DNA of 62,346 nucleotides, taken from the NCBI GenBank assembly GCA_002413785.1, contig DHXR01000079.1:1-62346 (forward strand). The letters are read 5' to 3'. Position numbers and translations under genes: made by a program. The notes beneath the pieces are model-generated. The model worked only from the letters and a program-made list of their open reading frames with translations. It was not told the DNA's origin and searched no databases. This DNA is from Mucilaginibacter sp. UBA5151 (GTDB lineage: Bacteria; Bacteroidota; Bacteroidia; Sphingobacteriales; Sphingobacteriaceae). Below are positions 51,504-59,741 of this stretch, one piece after another (within the stretch, counting starts at the first letter, position 1; the number at the start of each line of letters is the position of its first letter).

Positions 51504-51662
51504 TTATTTATTACCACCCGAGCCGCCAGGACCTTTATCGGGACCACTATGGCCATTCTCCGGACTACCCGGACCTCTTCCCATTTTCCGGAAGTTTGAC
51601 TTCGGGATGGGAACTCCCGCGATGGCAGGTATAAAAAAATTGTTTTCATTATTTTTTACCAT
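51504..51662 (-). CDS. Possible small Gly/Pro-rich protein, 52 residues
   Basis: An ATG at 51662 opens a frame encoding NNENNFFIPAIAGVPIPK, followed by a tail rich in Gly, Pro and Ser (GRGPGSPENGHSGPDKGPGG). There is no signal peptide and no modifying-enzyme gene nearby, so a peptide natural product is not supported. The frame is open further upstream, but that part overlaps the aldo/keto reductase start region. It may be a short structural protein or a chance frame. Confidence 0.35.
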   Translation of the reverse strand: MVKNNENNFFIPAIAGVPIPKSNFRKMGRGPGSPENGHSGPDKGPGGSGGNK

Positions 51663-51726
51663 CCCCTGACCATTCTTTATACATAAAAACTCAATTTTAC
51701 CTTCATATTCAAAAATCATCAAGCTT

Positions 51727-52749
51727 ATGAAATACAATTTTTTAGGAAATACCGGCCTGGTGGTTTCCGAATTATGTTTTGGCACCATGACCTTTGGCGG
51801 AAAAGGCTACTGGGAAGCCATCGGTAAAGTACAGCAAAAAGAAGTTAATGACCTGATGAAGGTTGTGGTGGACTCGGGTATTAACTTTATTGACACCGCC
51901 AATGTTTACTCCTACGGTGAATCGGAAAAACTATTGGGACAATCGATAAAAGACCTTGGTTTTAACCGCCACGACCTGGTAATTGCCACCAAAGTGCGGA
52001 GCCGTATGGGGGAAGGTTTAAATAATGTTGGCCTTTCCCGCTATCACATCTTTCAGTCGGTTGACGAAAGCTTAGCCCGTTTACAACTGGATCACATCGA
52101 CATTTTATATGTGCATGGTGTTGACCCGAAAACACCAATCGAAGAAATTATGCGCTCACTTAACGACATTGTGCAGACAGGCAAAGTACGTTACATAGCG
52201 GTTTGCAACTGGCCCGCCTGGATGGTAATGAAAGCTTTGGGCATAGCCGAAAAAAACGGCTGGCACAAATTTGTCGGCATGCAATATTTTTATTCGTTAG
52301 CGGGGCGCGATATTGAAAGAGAGATTTTGCCTTTGGCTGCCGATCAAAACCTGGCAGTTATGCCCTGGAGTCCGCTGGCAGGCGGTTTCATGTCCGGTAA
52401 ATTTACGCGCCACAACGAAAAAGCCGGTGATTCGCGCCGCGATACTTTTGATTTTCCGCCGGTTAACAAAGAAAAAGCTTATGATATTATTGATGTGATG
52501 GCAGAAATCGGCAAAGAACACAAGGTTTCAGTAGCTGAAATCGCCCTGGCCTGGGTGCGCCATCAAAAAGGGATTACAAGTACCATAATTGGGGCAAAAA
52601 AAGTTGACCAGTTAAATGATAACATTAAATCAACTGAAGTTCAGCTATCTGTTGATGACCTTAAAAAGATTGACGAGGTAAGCGCATTACCCCCTGAATA
52701 CCCCGGCTGGATGCTTGAAAGGCAATCCGCCGACCGGGTGTTGAAGTAG
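51727..52749 (+). CDS. Aldo/keto reductase
   Basis: This 340-residue NADPH-dependent oxidoreductase has the (beta/alpha)8 fold of the YajO/potassium-channel-beta group. The catalytic Asp and Tyr are in FIDTANVYSYGESEKLLG and the Lys in VIATKVRS. Further motifs are DHIDILYVHGVD, MPWSPLAGGFMSGK and the C-terminal cofactor segment TSTIIGAKKVDQL. The substrate is not predictable. Confidence 0.9.
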   Translation: MKYNFLGNTGLVVSELCFGTMTFGGKGYWEAIGKVQQKEVNDLMKVVVDSGINFIDTANVYSYGESEKLLGQSIKDLGFNRHDLVIATKVRSRMGEGLNNVGLSRYHIFQSVDESLARLQLDHIDILYVHGVDPKTPIEEIMRSLNDIVQTGKVRYIAVCNWPAWMVMKALGIAEKNGWHKFVGMQYFYSLAGRDIEREILPLAADQNLAVMPWSPLAGGFMSGKFTRHNEKAGDSRRDTFDFPPVNKEKAYDIIDVMAEIGKEHKVSVAEIALAWVRHQKGITSTIIGAKKVDQLNDNIKSTEVQLSVDDLKKIDEVSALPPEYPGWMLERQSADRVLK

Positions 52750-52754
52750 CTTTT

Positions 52755-52926
52755 AGTTAATAGTTGATGGTTCATGGTTCATAGCTATTTGCGGCTTCGA
52801 TGAAACATAAGCTTTGAGGCGATTAGATTTGACAACTTTTGAAAAGTTGTCAAATCTTTTATTTTTTCATTTTGTCCGTAGCCAAATCGCAGCTACCATG
52901 AACTATGAACCATCATCTATGAACTA
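52755..52926. repeat. Composite palindrome between two convergent genes
   Basis: An outer pair of GTTGATGGTTCATGGTTCATAG words (from 52760) is mirrored by CATGAACTATGAACCATCAT (to 52917). Nested inside is a perfect 15-bp hairpin GATTTGACAACTTTT / AAAAGTTGTCAAATC (52826-52840 and 52842-52856). Two unrelated palindromes are thus stacked one within the other. It may act as a bidirectional terminator for aldo/keto reductase and ltaE. Confidence 0.65.
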
Positions 52927-53940
52927 ACCAAAGTTTTTCAGCACACTCGCCACATGTTCCACCTGTTCAGGATGCACATCAAGGTGCAAAACGAACCGGA
53001 TGCGATTCGGGCCTGTTGAAAGCGCTTTTATGCCATGTTCTGCCAACTTATGCAGTACCAGGCTTGCCGGTTCTATGGTATCAAAAAGTACAAGATTGGT
53101 TTCTACAGGCATCACATTACTTACCCAACTGCACTTTCCCAGTTCGGCCGCTAATAGCAGGGCATGTGCATGGTCTATGCTTAAACGTTCTACATGATGG
53201 TCAAGCGCATAAATACCCGCAGCTGCCAGGAAACCTGCCTGTCGCATACCTCCGCCAAAAACCTTGCGTACCCTGCGGGCATATTTTATAGTTTCCTTAT
53301 CCGCTAAAAAAACAGAGCCCACCGGTGCACCCAAACCTTTTGAAAGGCAAACCGAAATACCATCGAAATATTTACCATAATCTTTGGCCTTGTCGCCCGT
53401 TTTTGTTAATGCATTGAATATGCGGGCGCCATCCAGGTGGAGTTTTAATCCCCGTGATTGGCACAGGGCGGCTATCGGCCTTATTTGTTCCAGCGTATAG
53501 CAGCTACCACCTCCCCTGTTCACGGTGTTCTCCAGCACCACTAAGCTGGTGCGCGGGTAGTGGTCATTGATGGCATTAATTTCAGGCTCTATCATTTCAG
53601 CTGTCAAAATTCCCCGGTATGCGTTCAGCAAACGGGCAGAAACACCCGAATTAAATGCGATCCCTCCGCCCTCATAACGGTAAACATGCGCCGTCTGATC
53701 GGCAATAAGCTCATCCAAAGGCTGTGTAAAACATTTTATGCCTATCTGGTTGGTCATGGTACCAGAGGGGCAGAAAATACCCGCCTCCATACCAAATATT
53801 TTGGCTGCTTTACCCTCCAGTTCGTTAATGGTTTCGTCTTCGCCGAAAACATCATCACCAACTTTGGCGCTGAACATTGCATCCAACATGCCGGGTGTTG
53901 GTTTAGTTACAGTATCGCTTCTCAGGTCAACAATCATCAT
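52924..53940 (-). CDS. ltaE: Low-specificity threonine aldolase
   Basis: This PLP enzyme cleaves threonine or allo-threonine to glycine and acetaldehyde. It has 338 residues. Motifs are VDLRSDTVTKPTPGMLDAM, VGDDVFGEDETINELE, FCPSGTMTNQI, HLDGARIFNA and the PLP Lys in SVCLSKGLGAPVGSVF, followed by RKVFGGGMRQAG. Two in-frame ATGs (53940 and 53937) are adjacent. Confidence 0.92.
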   Translation of the reverse strand: MMIVDLRSDTVTKPTPGMLDAMFSAKVGDDVFGEDETINELEGKAAKIFGMEAGIFCPSGTMTNQIGIKCFTQPLDELIADQTAHVYRYEGGGIAFNSGVSARLLNAYRGILTAEMIEPEINAINDHYPRTSLVVLENTVNRGGGSCYTLEQIRPIAALCQSRGLKLHLDGARIFNALTKTGDKAKDYGKYFDGISVCLSKGLGAPVGSVFLADKETIKYARRVRKVFGGGMRQAGFLAAAGIYALDHHVERLSIDHAHALLLAAELGKCSWVSNVMPVETNLVLFDTIEPASLVLHKLAEHGIKALSTGPNRIRFVLHLDVHPEQVEHVASVLKNFG

Positions 53941-53981
53941 ATTAAATGTGTTAAAAATGCGTTATTTGTATTTTAATTATT

Positions 53982-54662
53982 ATGCGCTCAATTTTAATCA
54001 TTTTATTTTTTATGCTGATGATTGTATCAGCAAAATCATATTCCCAAAAATGGCAATCCGGCCGTTTTACAGATGTAAAAGGAAATGCGGACAGCGGATT
54101 CATCCGCTTTGGTTCGGGTAAAGGGCCAATAAAGGATGAAGGCTTTATTGAATTTAAAGAAGACAATAAATCAGAACCTTTTAAGCTAAGCGCCAGTGAC
54201 CTGCGGTCCTTTGTTGTAGGGAAAGATAGTTTTGTGGTTGCACACCCGCCAAGGAATGAATCCTGGGCAAAAAACGAGTTTGATTTTATAAAGGTAGCAT
54301 TGGATGAAGACATTAAATTGTATGTTACCAAGGGCGGCGGACGCGGGCGGGGCCATGGCTTTAGTATTGAACCCGGCATTGGCGCGGGGGTTGGTACCGG
54401 CGGTTTCGGTGGCGGCGTAGGCGGCGGTATCGCCATCCCGATTGGCGGCGGCGGCAGCTACGAAAAAACCACCTGGTATTATGGTGAAAATACAGCCTCC
54501 ATGAAACGCTTAACCGACCTGAATTTTGAAGATGTAATGGCCGACATTATGGGCGATTACCCCGATGTGGTAGATAAAATACATGCCAAAGTTTATGTAC
54601 TTGAAAACATTGACCGGCTGTTAGCTTACTATAACCAGGTGAAAGAAGGAAAAAAGAGGTGA
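53982..54662 (+). CDS. Exported protein with a glycine-rich segment, unknown function
   Basis: The 226-residue protein has a signal peptide (ending VSAKSYSQ) and a folded N-terminal half. A strongly glycine-rich stretch follows at about residues 118-160, with alternating Gly, Phe and Ile. It ends in a helical region (MKRLTDLNFEDVMADIMGDYPDVVDKI). I do not recognise the family. Its stop codon lies at the beginning of an AAAGG-type palindrome. Confidence 0.65.
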   Translation: MRSILIILFFMLMIVSAKSYSQKWQSGRFTDVKGNADSGFIRFGSGKGPIKDEGFIEFKEDNKSEPFKLSASDLRSFVVGKDSFVVAHPPRNESWAKNEFDFIKVALDEDIKLYVTKGGGRGRGHGFSIEPGIGAGVGTGGFGGGVGGGIAIPIGGGGSYEKTTWYYGENTASMKRLTDLNFEDVMADIMGDYPDVVDKIHAKVYVLENIDRLLAYYNQVKEGKKR

Positions 54663-54740
54663 AAGGATAAAGGCGAAAGGTTAATGGTTTTTCCAACCTT
54701 TCACCTTTACCCTTTCACCTTTTACCTTTCGCCTTTACCT
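54656..54740. repeat. Palindrome of AGGTGAAAGG / CCTTTCACC words
   Basis: This second member of the heptamer family seen at 45369-45508 has a left arm (AGGTGAAAGGATAAAGGCGAAAGG) answered by CCTTTACCCTTTCACC and CCTTTCGCCTTTACCT. It separates two convergent genes. Confidence 0.65.
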
Positions 54741-55954
54741 CAAATTCCCTGCGCTATCACAAACCCGCTGGCCCAGGCCCATTGAAAATTGTAGCCGCCA
54801 AGCCAGCCGGTGACATCCACGCATTCGCCGCCGTAATACAGACCCGGCACTTTTTTCACTTCCAGCGTTTTTGAAGATAGCTCGTCGGTTGACACCCCGC
54901 CGCGCATTACCTCGGCTTTATCATAGCCCTTATCCCCTGCCGGTTTTACCTTAAACCCGTGGATCAGTTCGCTGATGTTTTCAATATCCGCTTTGCTTAA
55001 TGAGGCCAGGTTTTTATCAACCGGTAACTTATCGCTCAGCGCTTCGGCAAATTTGCGGGTATATAAATTAGCCAAATAAGCCAGCAGCATTTTTTTACCG
55101 TTTGCTTCCCTTTCCTGCTGAATCAGCACAGCTATATTTTGATTGGGCAAAAGGTCGATATAAATGTATTCTCCAGGTCGCCAGTAAGACGAAATTTGCA
55201 ATATAGCCGGACCACTGAGGCCCCAATGCGTAAATAATATGTTCTCTTCAAAGCTGATCCTGTCGTTCCAAACGCGGCAAAAAATACTGTTGCCTGACAG
55301 CTGTTCGTACCAGGGCTGATCTTTCCCGGTAATCGTCAGAGGCACCAATGCCGGCGCAGTATCAGCAATTTCAAGCCCGAAATTCCGGGCTGCCCGCAAG
55401 CCAAAGTCAGTGGCGCCCATTTTGGGGATAGGCAAACCGCCCGAGGCGATCACTACTTTTGGGGCAAATAAACTTTCTGTCCGTCCGTTTCTTTCCAGCA
55501 AAACGGTAAAACCATTTTCAACCTTTTCAATACTTTTAACATCAGCGCCACACCATATTTCCTGGTCCATATCGGCACACAAACCTGTGAAAACATTGAC
55601 CACATCTTTAGCATTATCACTTACCGGGAAAAGCTGCCCGAGTGTTTTCTCTTTACCCTCAATCCCGTAGGTTTCAAAAAAGCTGATCGTATCCTCAACC
55701 GTCCACTGCGAAAGTGTTGATTTGCAAAAATGCTCGTTCTCCGAAATAAACTGCCCCGCAGATGCGTACAGGTTGGTGTAATTGCAGCGTCCGCCGCCAC
55801 TGATGAGGATCTTTGCGCCCACCTTGTCGTTTTTCTCCAATATGAGCGTTCGCTTGCCCAGGAAACCGGCCTGCACCGCGCACATTAGGCCGCAAGCGCC
55901 GCCACCAATAATTATAGCATCAAAATCTGTTTGTTTTGTTAAATTTGTCGTCAT
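54740..55954 (-). CDS. FAD-dependent oxidoreductase of the HI0933 family
   Basis: This 404-residue flavoprotein has the FAD-binding DAIIIGGGACGLMCAVQA, then ILISGGGRCNYTN, VVIASGGLPIPKMGATDFG and the C-terminal PGLYYGGECVDVTGWLGGYNFQWAWASG. These are the signatures of the HI0933/YhiN group, whose reactions are poorly defined. I start at ATG 55954; the upstream in-frame ATG at 56047 would run through nuoA. Its ATG overlaps the divergent nuoA ATG, with the two sharing the tetranucleotide CATG. Confidence 0.88.
   Translation of the reverse strand: MTTNLTKQTDFDAIIIGGGACGLMCAVQAGFLGKRTLILEKNDKVGAKILISGGGRCNYTNLYASAGQFISENEHFCKSTLSQWTVEDTISFFETYGIEGKEKTLGQLFPVSDNAKDVVNVFTGLCADMDQEIWCGADVKSIEKVENGFTVLLERNGRTESLFAPKVVIASGGLPIPKMGATDFGLRAARNFGLEIADTAPALVPLTITGKDQPWYEQLSGNSIFCRVWNDRISFEENILFTHWGLSGPAILQISSYWRPGEYIYIDLLPNQNIAVLIQQEREANGKKMLLAYLANLYTRKFAEALSDKLPVDKNLASLSKADIENISELIHGFKVKPAGDKGYDKAEVMRGGVSTDELSSKTLEVKKVPGLYYGGECVDVTGWLGGYNFQWAWASGFVIAQGI
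55940..55947 (+). promoter_or_regulatory. TAnnTTTG element 5 bp before the nuoA ATG
   Basis: TAAATTTG is an exact -7 match lying inside the first codons of the divergent flavoprotein gene. It predicts a leaderless nuoA transcript. Confidence 0.5.
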
Positions 55955-56564
55955 GGCAGTTGTTCCGCAAATATCAGAATTTGGAAAGATACTTATCTTT
56001 ATTATTACAGGGATAATAATGGTTTGCTTTACCTTTTTTATTAACAAATTAATAGCGCCAAATCATCCCAACCCCGAAAAACTGACTTCCTATGAATGTG
56101 GCGAAGAGCCTACAGGCAATGCCTGGCTGCCTTTTAACGCACGTTTTTATGTGATAGCCCTGGTGTTTTTGTTGTTTGATGTAGAAATGGTTTTCATTTT
56201 CCCCTGGGCCATTGTTTTCGGCAACCATGATATGAACAGTTTCGACCCGCGCTGGGGATGGCTGGCATTAACCGAAATGTTTTTGTTTTTAGGCATCCTG
56301 ATTCTCGGATTGGCTTATGTTTGGGTAAAAGGCGACCTTGACTGGATTAAACCCAAACCGATAGTGCCAACAACAAACAGCCGTGTCCCTGCTGCATTGT
56401 ATGATGAGTTAAACACAGCGCAAAGCGCATACAAGGTAAAAGAATTTACCCGGGACGTCAAACCAACTGAACCGGAAACTGCTACTGCTACTCCAACAGC
56501 AACGCCCCCGATAAGAAAACCCATGTTTAAACCATTATTTAAAAAGCCCGGAAATGAGCAGTGA
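55953..56564 (+). CDS. nuoA: NADH-quinone oxidoreductase subunit A
   Basis: NuoA is a membrane subunit of complex I. The 203-residue protein has three helices (about 10-32, 70-95 and 105-125) and the family motifs LTSYECGEEPTGNAW, FNARFYVIALVFLLFDVEMVFIFPWA. A C-terminal extension of about 65 residues rich in Pro and Thr (PTEPETATATPTATPPIRKP) is longer than in typical NuoA. It overlaps nuoB by 11 bases. ATG 55953 overlaps the start codon of the divergent flavoprotein. Confidence 0.93.
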   Translation: MAVVPQISEFGKILIFIITGIIMVCFTFFINKLIAPNHPNPEKLTSYECGEEPTGNAWLPFNARFYVIALVFLLFDVEMVFIFPWAIVFGNHDMNSFDPRWGWLALTEMFLFLGILILGLAYVWVKGDLDWIKPKPIVPTTNSRVPAALYDELNTAQSAYKVKEFTRDVKPTEPETATATPTATPPIRKPMFKPLFKKPGNEQ

Positions 56565-57033
56565 TATGAATGATAACGGCGGTGTGATGATCACCAAAAT
56601 GAACGACCTGCTGAACTGGGCGCGTTTGTCGTCTCTATGGCCTTTGAGTTTTGGTATAGCCTGCTGCGCGATTGAAATGATGGGCGCTTTTGCAAGCACG
56701 TATGACCTCGACCGGTATGGGGTTTTCCCCCGCCCCTCTGCCCGGCAGGCGGATGTGCTGATAATTGCAGGAACGGTTACTTTTAAAATGGCCGAACGCA
56801 TAAAACGCCTGTACGAGCAAATGCCCGAACCAAAATATGTGATCTCCATGGGTTCCTGCTCCAATTGCGGCGGCCCTTACTGGCAGCATGGCTACCATGT
56901 GGTAAAAGGTGTTGACCGGGTGATCCCGGTTGATATTTATGTGCAGGGATGTCCACCCCGCCCCGAATCGCTGATTGGCGCCATACTGGAACTGCAAAAG
57001 AAAATTGAAGGCGAGCGCCTGGTTGGCGCCTGA
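56554..57033 (+). CDS. nuoB: NADH-quinone oxidoreductase subunit B
   Basis: NuoB carries cluster N2 at the junction of complex I. The 159-residue protein has the paired Cys in GIACCAIEMM, then MGSCSNCGGPYW and VQGCPPRPESL, giving the four ligand cysteines. No nuoC follows; instead there is a 1.2-kb repeat-rich gap. The rest of complex I must be encoded elsewhere if the enzyme is complete. Confidence 0.94.
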   Translation: MSSDMNDNGGVMITKMNDLLNWARLSSLWPLSFGIACCAIEMMGAFASTYDLDRYGVFPRPSARQADVLIIAGTVTFKMAERIKRLYEQMPEPKYVISMGSCSNCGGPYWQHGYHVVKGVDRVIPVDIYVQGCPPRPESLIGAILELQKKIEGERLVGA

Positions 57034-58275
57034 AAATTTGGTTCTATGACGATTGGTATTGGTATGCAATTCATAAATCCTTAGAAAACATTTTTATGAT
57101 GATGATGATAAAACCTCTTTTTTTTTCAGGCTCAAACAGAGGCATAGCCTCGATAAATATTATAGCAACGGATTTTAATCCGTTGAAAAGGTAACGGCGA
57201 AAACATTAAGAACCGTAGGTTCGCCCCATATAAACAGGACATCCAATAATGATTAAAAATGGATCGTACCTATGGCACTCGTATTATTGGGCTTCATGTT
57301 CAATGGGTTAAAACCCATTGCTACAAAATATTTCGAGCCGATGGCTCTATAAAAAGCCAACCCACACAAACCGTCATAAAACCCAAAATTTCAATCCTGA
57401 GAGGCCCCCGAAAGACTATTTTAGTACATTTTTTTGCAATTACGAGAAGCTAAATCCGTTTAGCTTCTCGTAATTTTTTTGATTTGAGAGGCTAAATGCA
57501 TTTAGCTCCCCGTAATTTTTTTGATTTGAGAAGCTAAACCCGTTTAGCCCCTCGTAATTTTTTCGGTTTGAGGAGCTAAATGCGTTTAGCTCCTCGTAAA
57601 AAACAGCCTGCTTAAAACACAACAAACTGTATATCAAACAAATATACAAAAAAAGAAAAAAAAGAACAATTTTTAAGGCGAAAAATCCGTGGATTTTATT
57701 TTGTAGAGACGCGATGCTTCGCGTCTCTGATCGTCTCTCTTCGCGCCTCCCGCGTTTAGGTGAACACGATTTGATTTATACAAATTTACGGAATTTTGGG
57801 CGGTTTATAAAGGAGAAAATACAGCGGGCTAAATAACGGGGGCTTCCTTAAATAATGATATTGCCCTACGGGATGTTTTTTAACGGATGAACATCCCGTA
57901 GAGGCGTTGTCATTTGTGGCGACACATCCCGTATGGATGTCTGGTTGGTAGAAAATGTAAAAAAAACATTTTCACGTTCCTAACGGAACGTCTGGTGACG
58001 GCGCGAAGATTGAATTGAATTGCACCCGCGCCGCACCTGCAAATCAATCGTCGCCTAAGCCTCGCGGCTATTTGGCTGAAGCCAATACTTCCCTTGTTTT
58101 TCTTATCCCGTCCCATAAATGGGGACGGCAATGAAAAAGTAACCATTGCCATCGGGGATTGGCCAAATTAAGATTTTGCCTGTGGGGACACAGGCAACGA
58201 AAAAAAGAAATATAAAAATCATACCTTTACTAACATCAAAATTAAAATATCATTATTTGCTATCTTGCCGGGGTT
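57034..58275. repeat. 1.2-kb gene-free stretch packed with palindromes
   Basis: No credible gene is present. Hairpins include CAACGGATT/AATCCGTTG (57166-57185), CAATGGGTT/AACCCATTG (57301-57320) and GAGCC/GGCTC (57335-57347). Others are AGAGACGCG/CGCGTCTCT (57705-57728), CTACGGGATGTT/AACATCCCGTAG (57866-57901), ACGTTCC/GGAACGT (57974-57991) and TGCCTGTG/CACAGGCA (58177-58196). The 42-bp tandem array at 57438-57604 also lies inside. Several of these words recur elsewhere in the window, for example GGAACGTCTGG near 1945 and GTCTGTG near 14892. Confidence 0.75.
57438..57604. repeat. Four tandem 42-bp hairpin units
   Basis: Units start at 57444, 57486, 57528 and 57570, an exact 42-bp period. Each is a GAGNNGCTAAA - 4-nt loop - TTTAGCNNCTC hairpin followed by GTAATTTTTT. 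The first has a perfect 17-bp stem (57438-57454 with 57459-57475). Stem bases change together between unit 1 (GAGAAGC/GCTTCTC) and unit 4 (GAGGAGC/GCTCCTC). On the minus strand the array is also an open frame of 14-residue repeats (NYEGLNGFSFSNQK-like) ending at 57440. A coding role is possible but unproven. Confidence 0.8.
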
Positions 58276-59181
58276 ATGAAAAAAGCTTTTTTCTATTTTA
58301 TTTTTCTGTTCGCCATCCTTATCAACGCTGCTAAGGCCCAATCTGTCAACCCCAAAAAGGATAATTTCCCAAAAGGCACTGTGCTTTATGAAAACATACC
58401 TTATGCCAATGATACCTTAAAAAAGCACCTGCTGGATATTTACCTGCCGGCCGTTAAAAAATTAAGTTATCCTTTGATTGTGTGGATACACGGTGGGGCA
58501 TGGATGCTGAACGACAAATATGCCGATATGGGCTATATGACCAATACTATCAAATTATTTATGGATAAGGGCTATGCCGTAGCATCCGTTGATTACCGTT
58601 ACAGCACTACCGCCCCCTTCCCGGCACAGATACAGGATTGCAACCAGGCGATTGAGTTTTTATACGAAAACGCGGCCCAATATAACATTGACGACAGCAG
58701 GATCGCCCTGATCGGTTTTTCGGCAGGCGGGCATTTGGCTTCGCTGCTGGGCTTATCAAACAATAATCATGTAAAAGCCTTTTATCCTAAAGGGAAAGGA
58801 CCAAAATTTAAAGTAAGCCTTGTTTTGGATTTTTACGGCCCGTCCGACTTTTCAACGCTTAAAGGTAACGACAACAAGGATCCGAAAAACCCCATCACCT
58901 TATTGCTTGGCGCAATGGCGACCGAACGCCCCGACCTGGCAAAAAGGGCAAGTCCTGTTACCTATATTGACAAAAATGATCCGCCGTTTTTAATTGTTCA
59001 GGGCGAAAAGGATGAATCGGTAAACCCTGATCAATCCGTTTTTTTAAGCGCGCGCTTAAAAAAGGCCGGGGTAAAAAATGACCTTATCATTGTGCCCGGC
59101 GCGCCGCATTACGGGCCTATGTTTGATGCTGATTTTATCCGGGCCCGTATTTTGGATTTTTTGAATGAGTATATGAAATAA
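58276..59181 (+). CDS. Secreted alpha/beta hydrolase (esterase/lipase-like)
   Basis: This 301-residue exported hydrolase has a signal peptide (ending INAAKAQ). The oxyanion-hole motif is VWIHGGAWML, the nucleophile is in IGFSAGGHLAS, and the Asp and His are in LIVQGEKDESVN and GAPHYGPM. The arrangement fits the HSL/BD-FAE esterase group that acts on small acyl or feruloyl-like esters. It stands alone after the repeat-rich gap. Confidence 0.87.
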   Translation: MKKAFFYFIFLFAILINAAKAQSVNPKKDNFPKGTVLYENIPYANDTLKKHLLDIYLPAVKKLSYPLIVWIHGGAWMLNDKYADMGYMTNTIKLFMDKGYAVASVDYRYSTTAPFPAQIQDCNQAIEFLYENAAQYNIDDSRIALIGFSAGGHLASLLGLSNNNHVKAFYPKGKGPKFKVSLVLDFYGPSDFSTLKGNDNKDPKNPITLLLGAMATERPDLAKRASPVTYIDKNDPPFLIVQGEKDESVNPDQSVFLSARLKKAGVKNDLIIVPGAPHYGPMFDADFIRARILDFLNEYMK

Positions 59182-59192
59182 CTGTCGTAAAC

Positions 59193-59225
59193 AGACTTAC
59201 GAAGTTTCTAAAACTTCGTAAGTCT
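59193..59225 (+). terminator. Terminator-like hairpin after the esterase
   Basis: AGACTTACGAAGTTT (59193-59207) pairs perfectly with AAACTTCGTAAGTCT (59211-59225) around CTA, 12 bp after the esterase stop. It lies between convergent genes and could serve both. Confidence 0.6.
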
Positions 59226-59245
59226 TAGTTTGAAAGAGGAAATAA

Positions 59246-59719
59246 TTATTTTTCATCCTGTTTTAAATCTTCCTTAACTTCCTGCGCTGTTATTTCTATC
59301 GCTTCTTCCACCGAATGGCTTTTTGTGTTTGATTTGGCCTTTTGCGTTAAATCCACTAAGGTACGGTAATGTTCGTACAGCGTATTTAGCTGCTCCTCGC
59401 TTAAATCCTGGATATTTAACAGCCGGTTACTGGCCTGGTTATTTGCAGCAATCAATTCATTCAATTTCAATTGAACCGCAATCGACTCCTTATTTTGCGA
59501 TTTTTGAATTAAAAAAACCATCAGGAAAGTAACAATGGATGTACCGGTACTGACGATCAACAGCCAGGTATTGGAAAAATGAAACAAGGGGCCGGAAATC
59601 CCCCAAAGCAATATAAATCCTACTGCGACCAGAAATACCGGCGTGCTGCCACTGTAAAAGGAAATGGTATTACTTACTTTTTCAAATCCGGAAATATTTT
59701 CATTGATTGGTGTACTCAT
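59246..59719 (-). CDS. Low-affinity iron permease-family membrane protein
   Basis: The 157-residue protein has two membrane helices (about 25-45 and 52-72, FLVAVGFILLWGISGPLFHFSNTWLLIVSTGTSIVTFLMVFLIQ). The family-typical sequence IQKSQNKESIAVQLKLNELIAAN and a soluble acidic C-terminal helix follow. It matches the small bacterial family grouped with yeast low-affinity iron transporters. Transport by the bacterial members is not established. Confidence 0.78.
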   Translation of the reverse strand: MSTPINENISGFEKVSNTISFYSGSTPVFLVAVGFILLWGISGPLFHFSNTWLLIVSTGTSIVTFLMVFLIQKSQNKESIAVQLKLNELIAANNQASNRLLNIQDLSEEQLNTLYEHYRTLVDLTQKAKSNTKSHSVEEAIEITAQEVKEDLKQDEK

Positions 59720-59741
59720 TGTTTTTTTATTTCTATTATAA

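Noticed and set aside
51663..51788. Upstream half of the frame ending at 51504
   Set aside because: It overlaps the first codons of the aldo/keto reductase on the opposite strand and is its antisense there. Only the part from 51662 is retained as a weak candidate.
57438..57604. CRISPR array
   Set aside because: The 42-bp period is regular, but there is no variable spacer: the whole unit, including the inter-hairpin part, is repeated. No cas gene is present.
57440..57649. 69-residue coding gene on the minus strand across the tandem hairpins
   Set aside because: It is open in frame and yields 14-residue repeats, but its sequence is fully explained by the hairpin array and its stop lies in a stem. 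I kept it as a repeat and mention the coding possibility.
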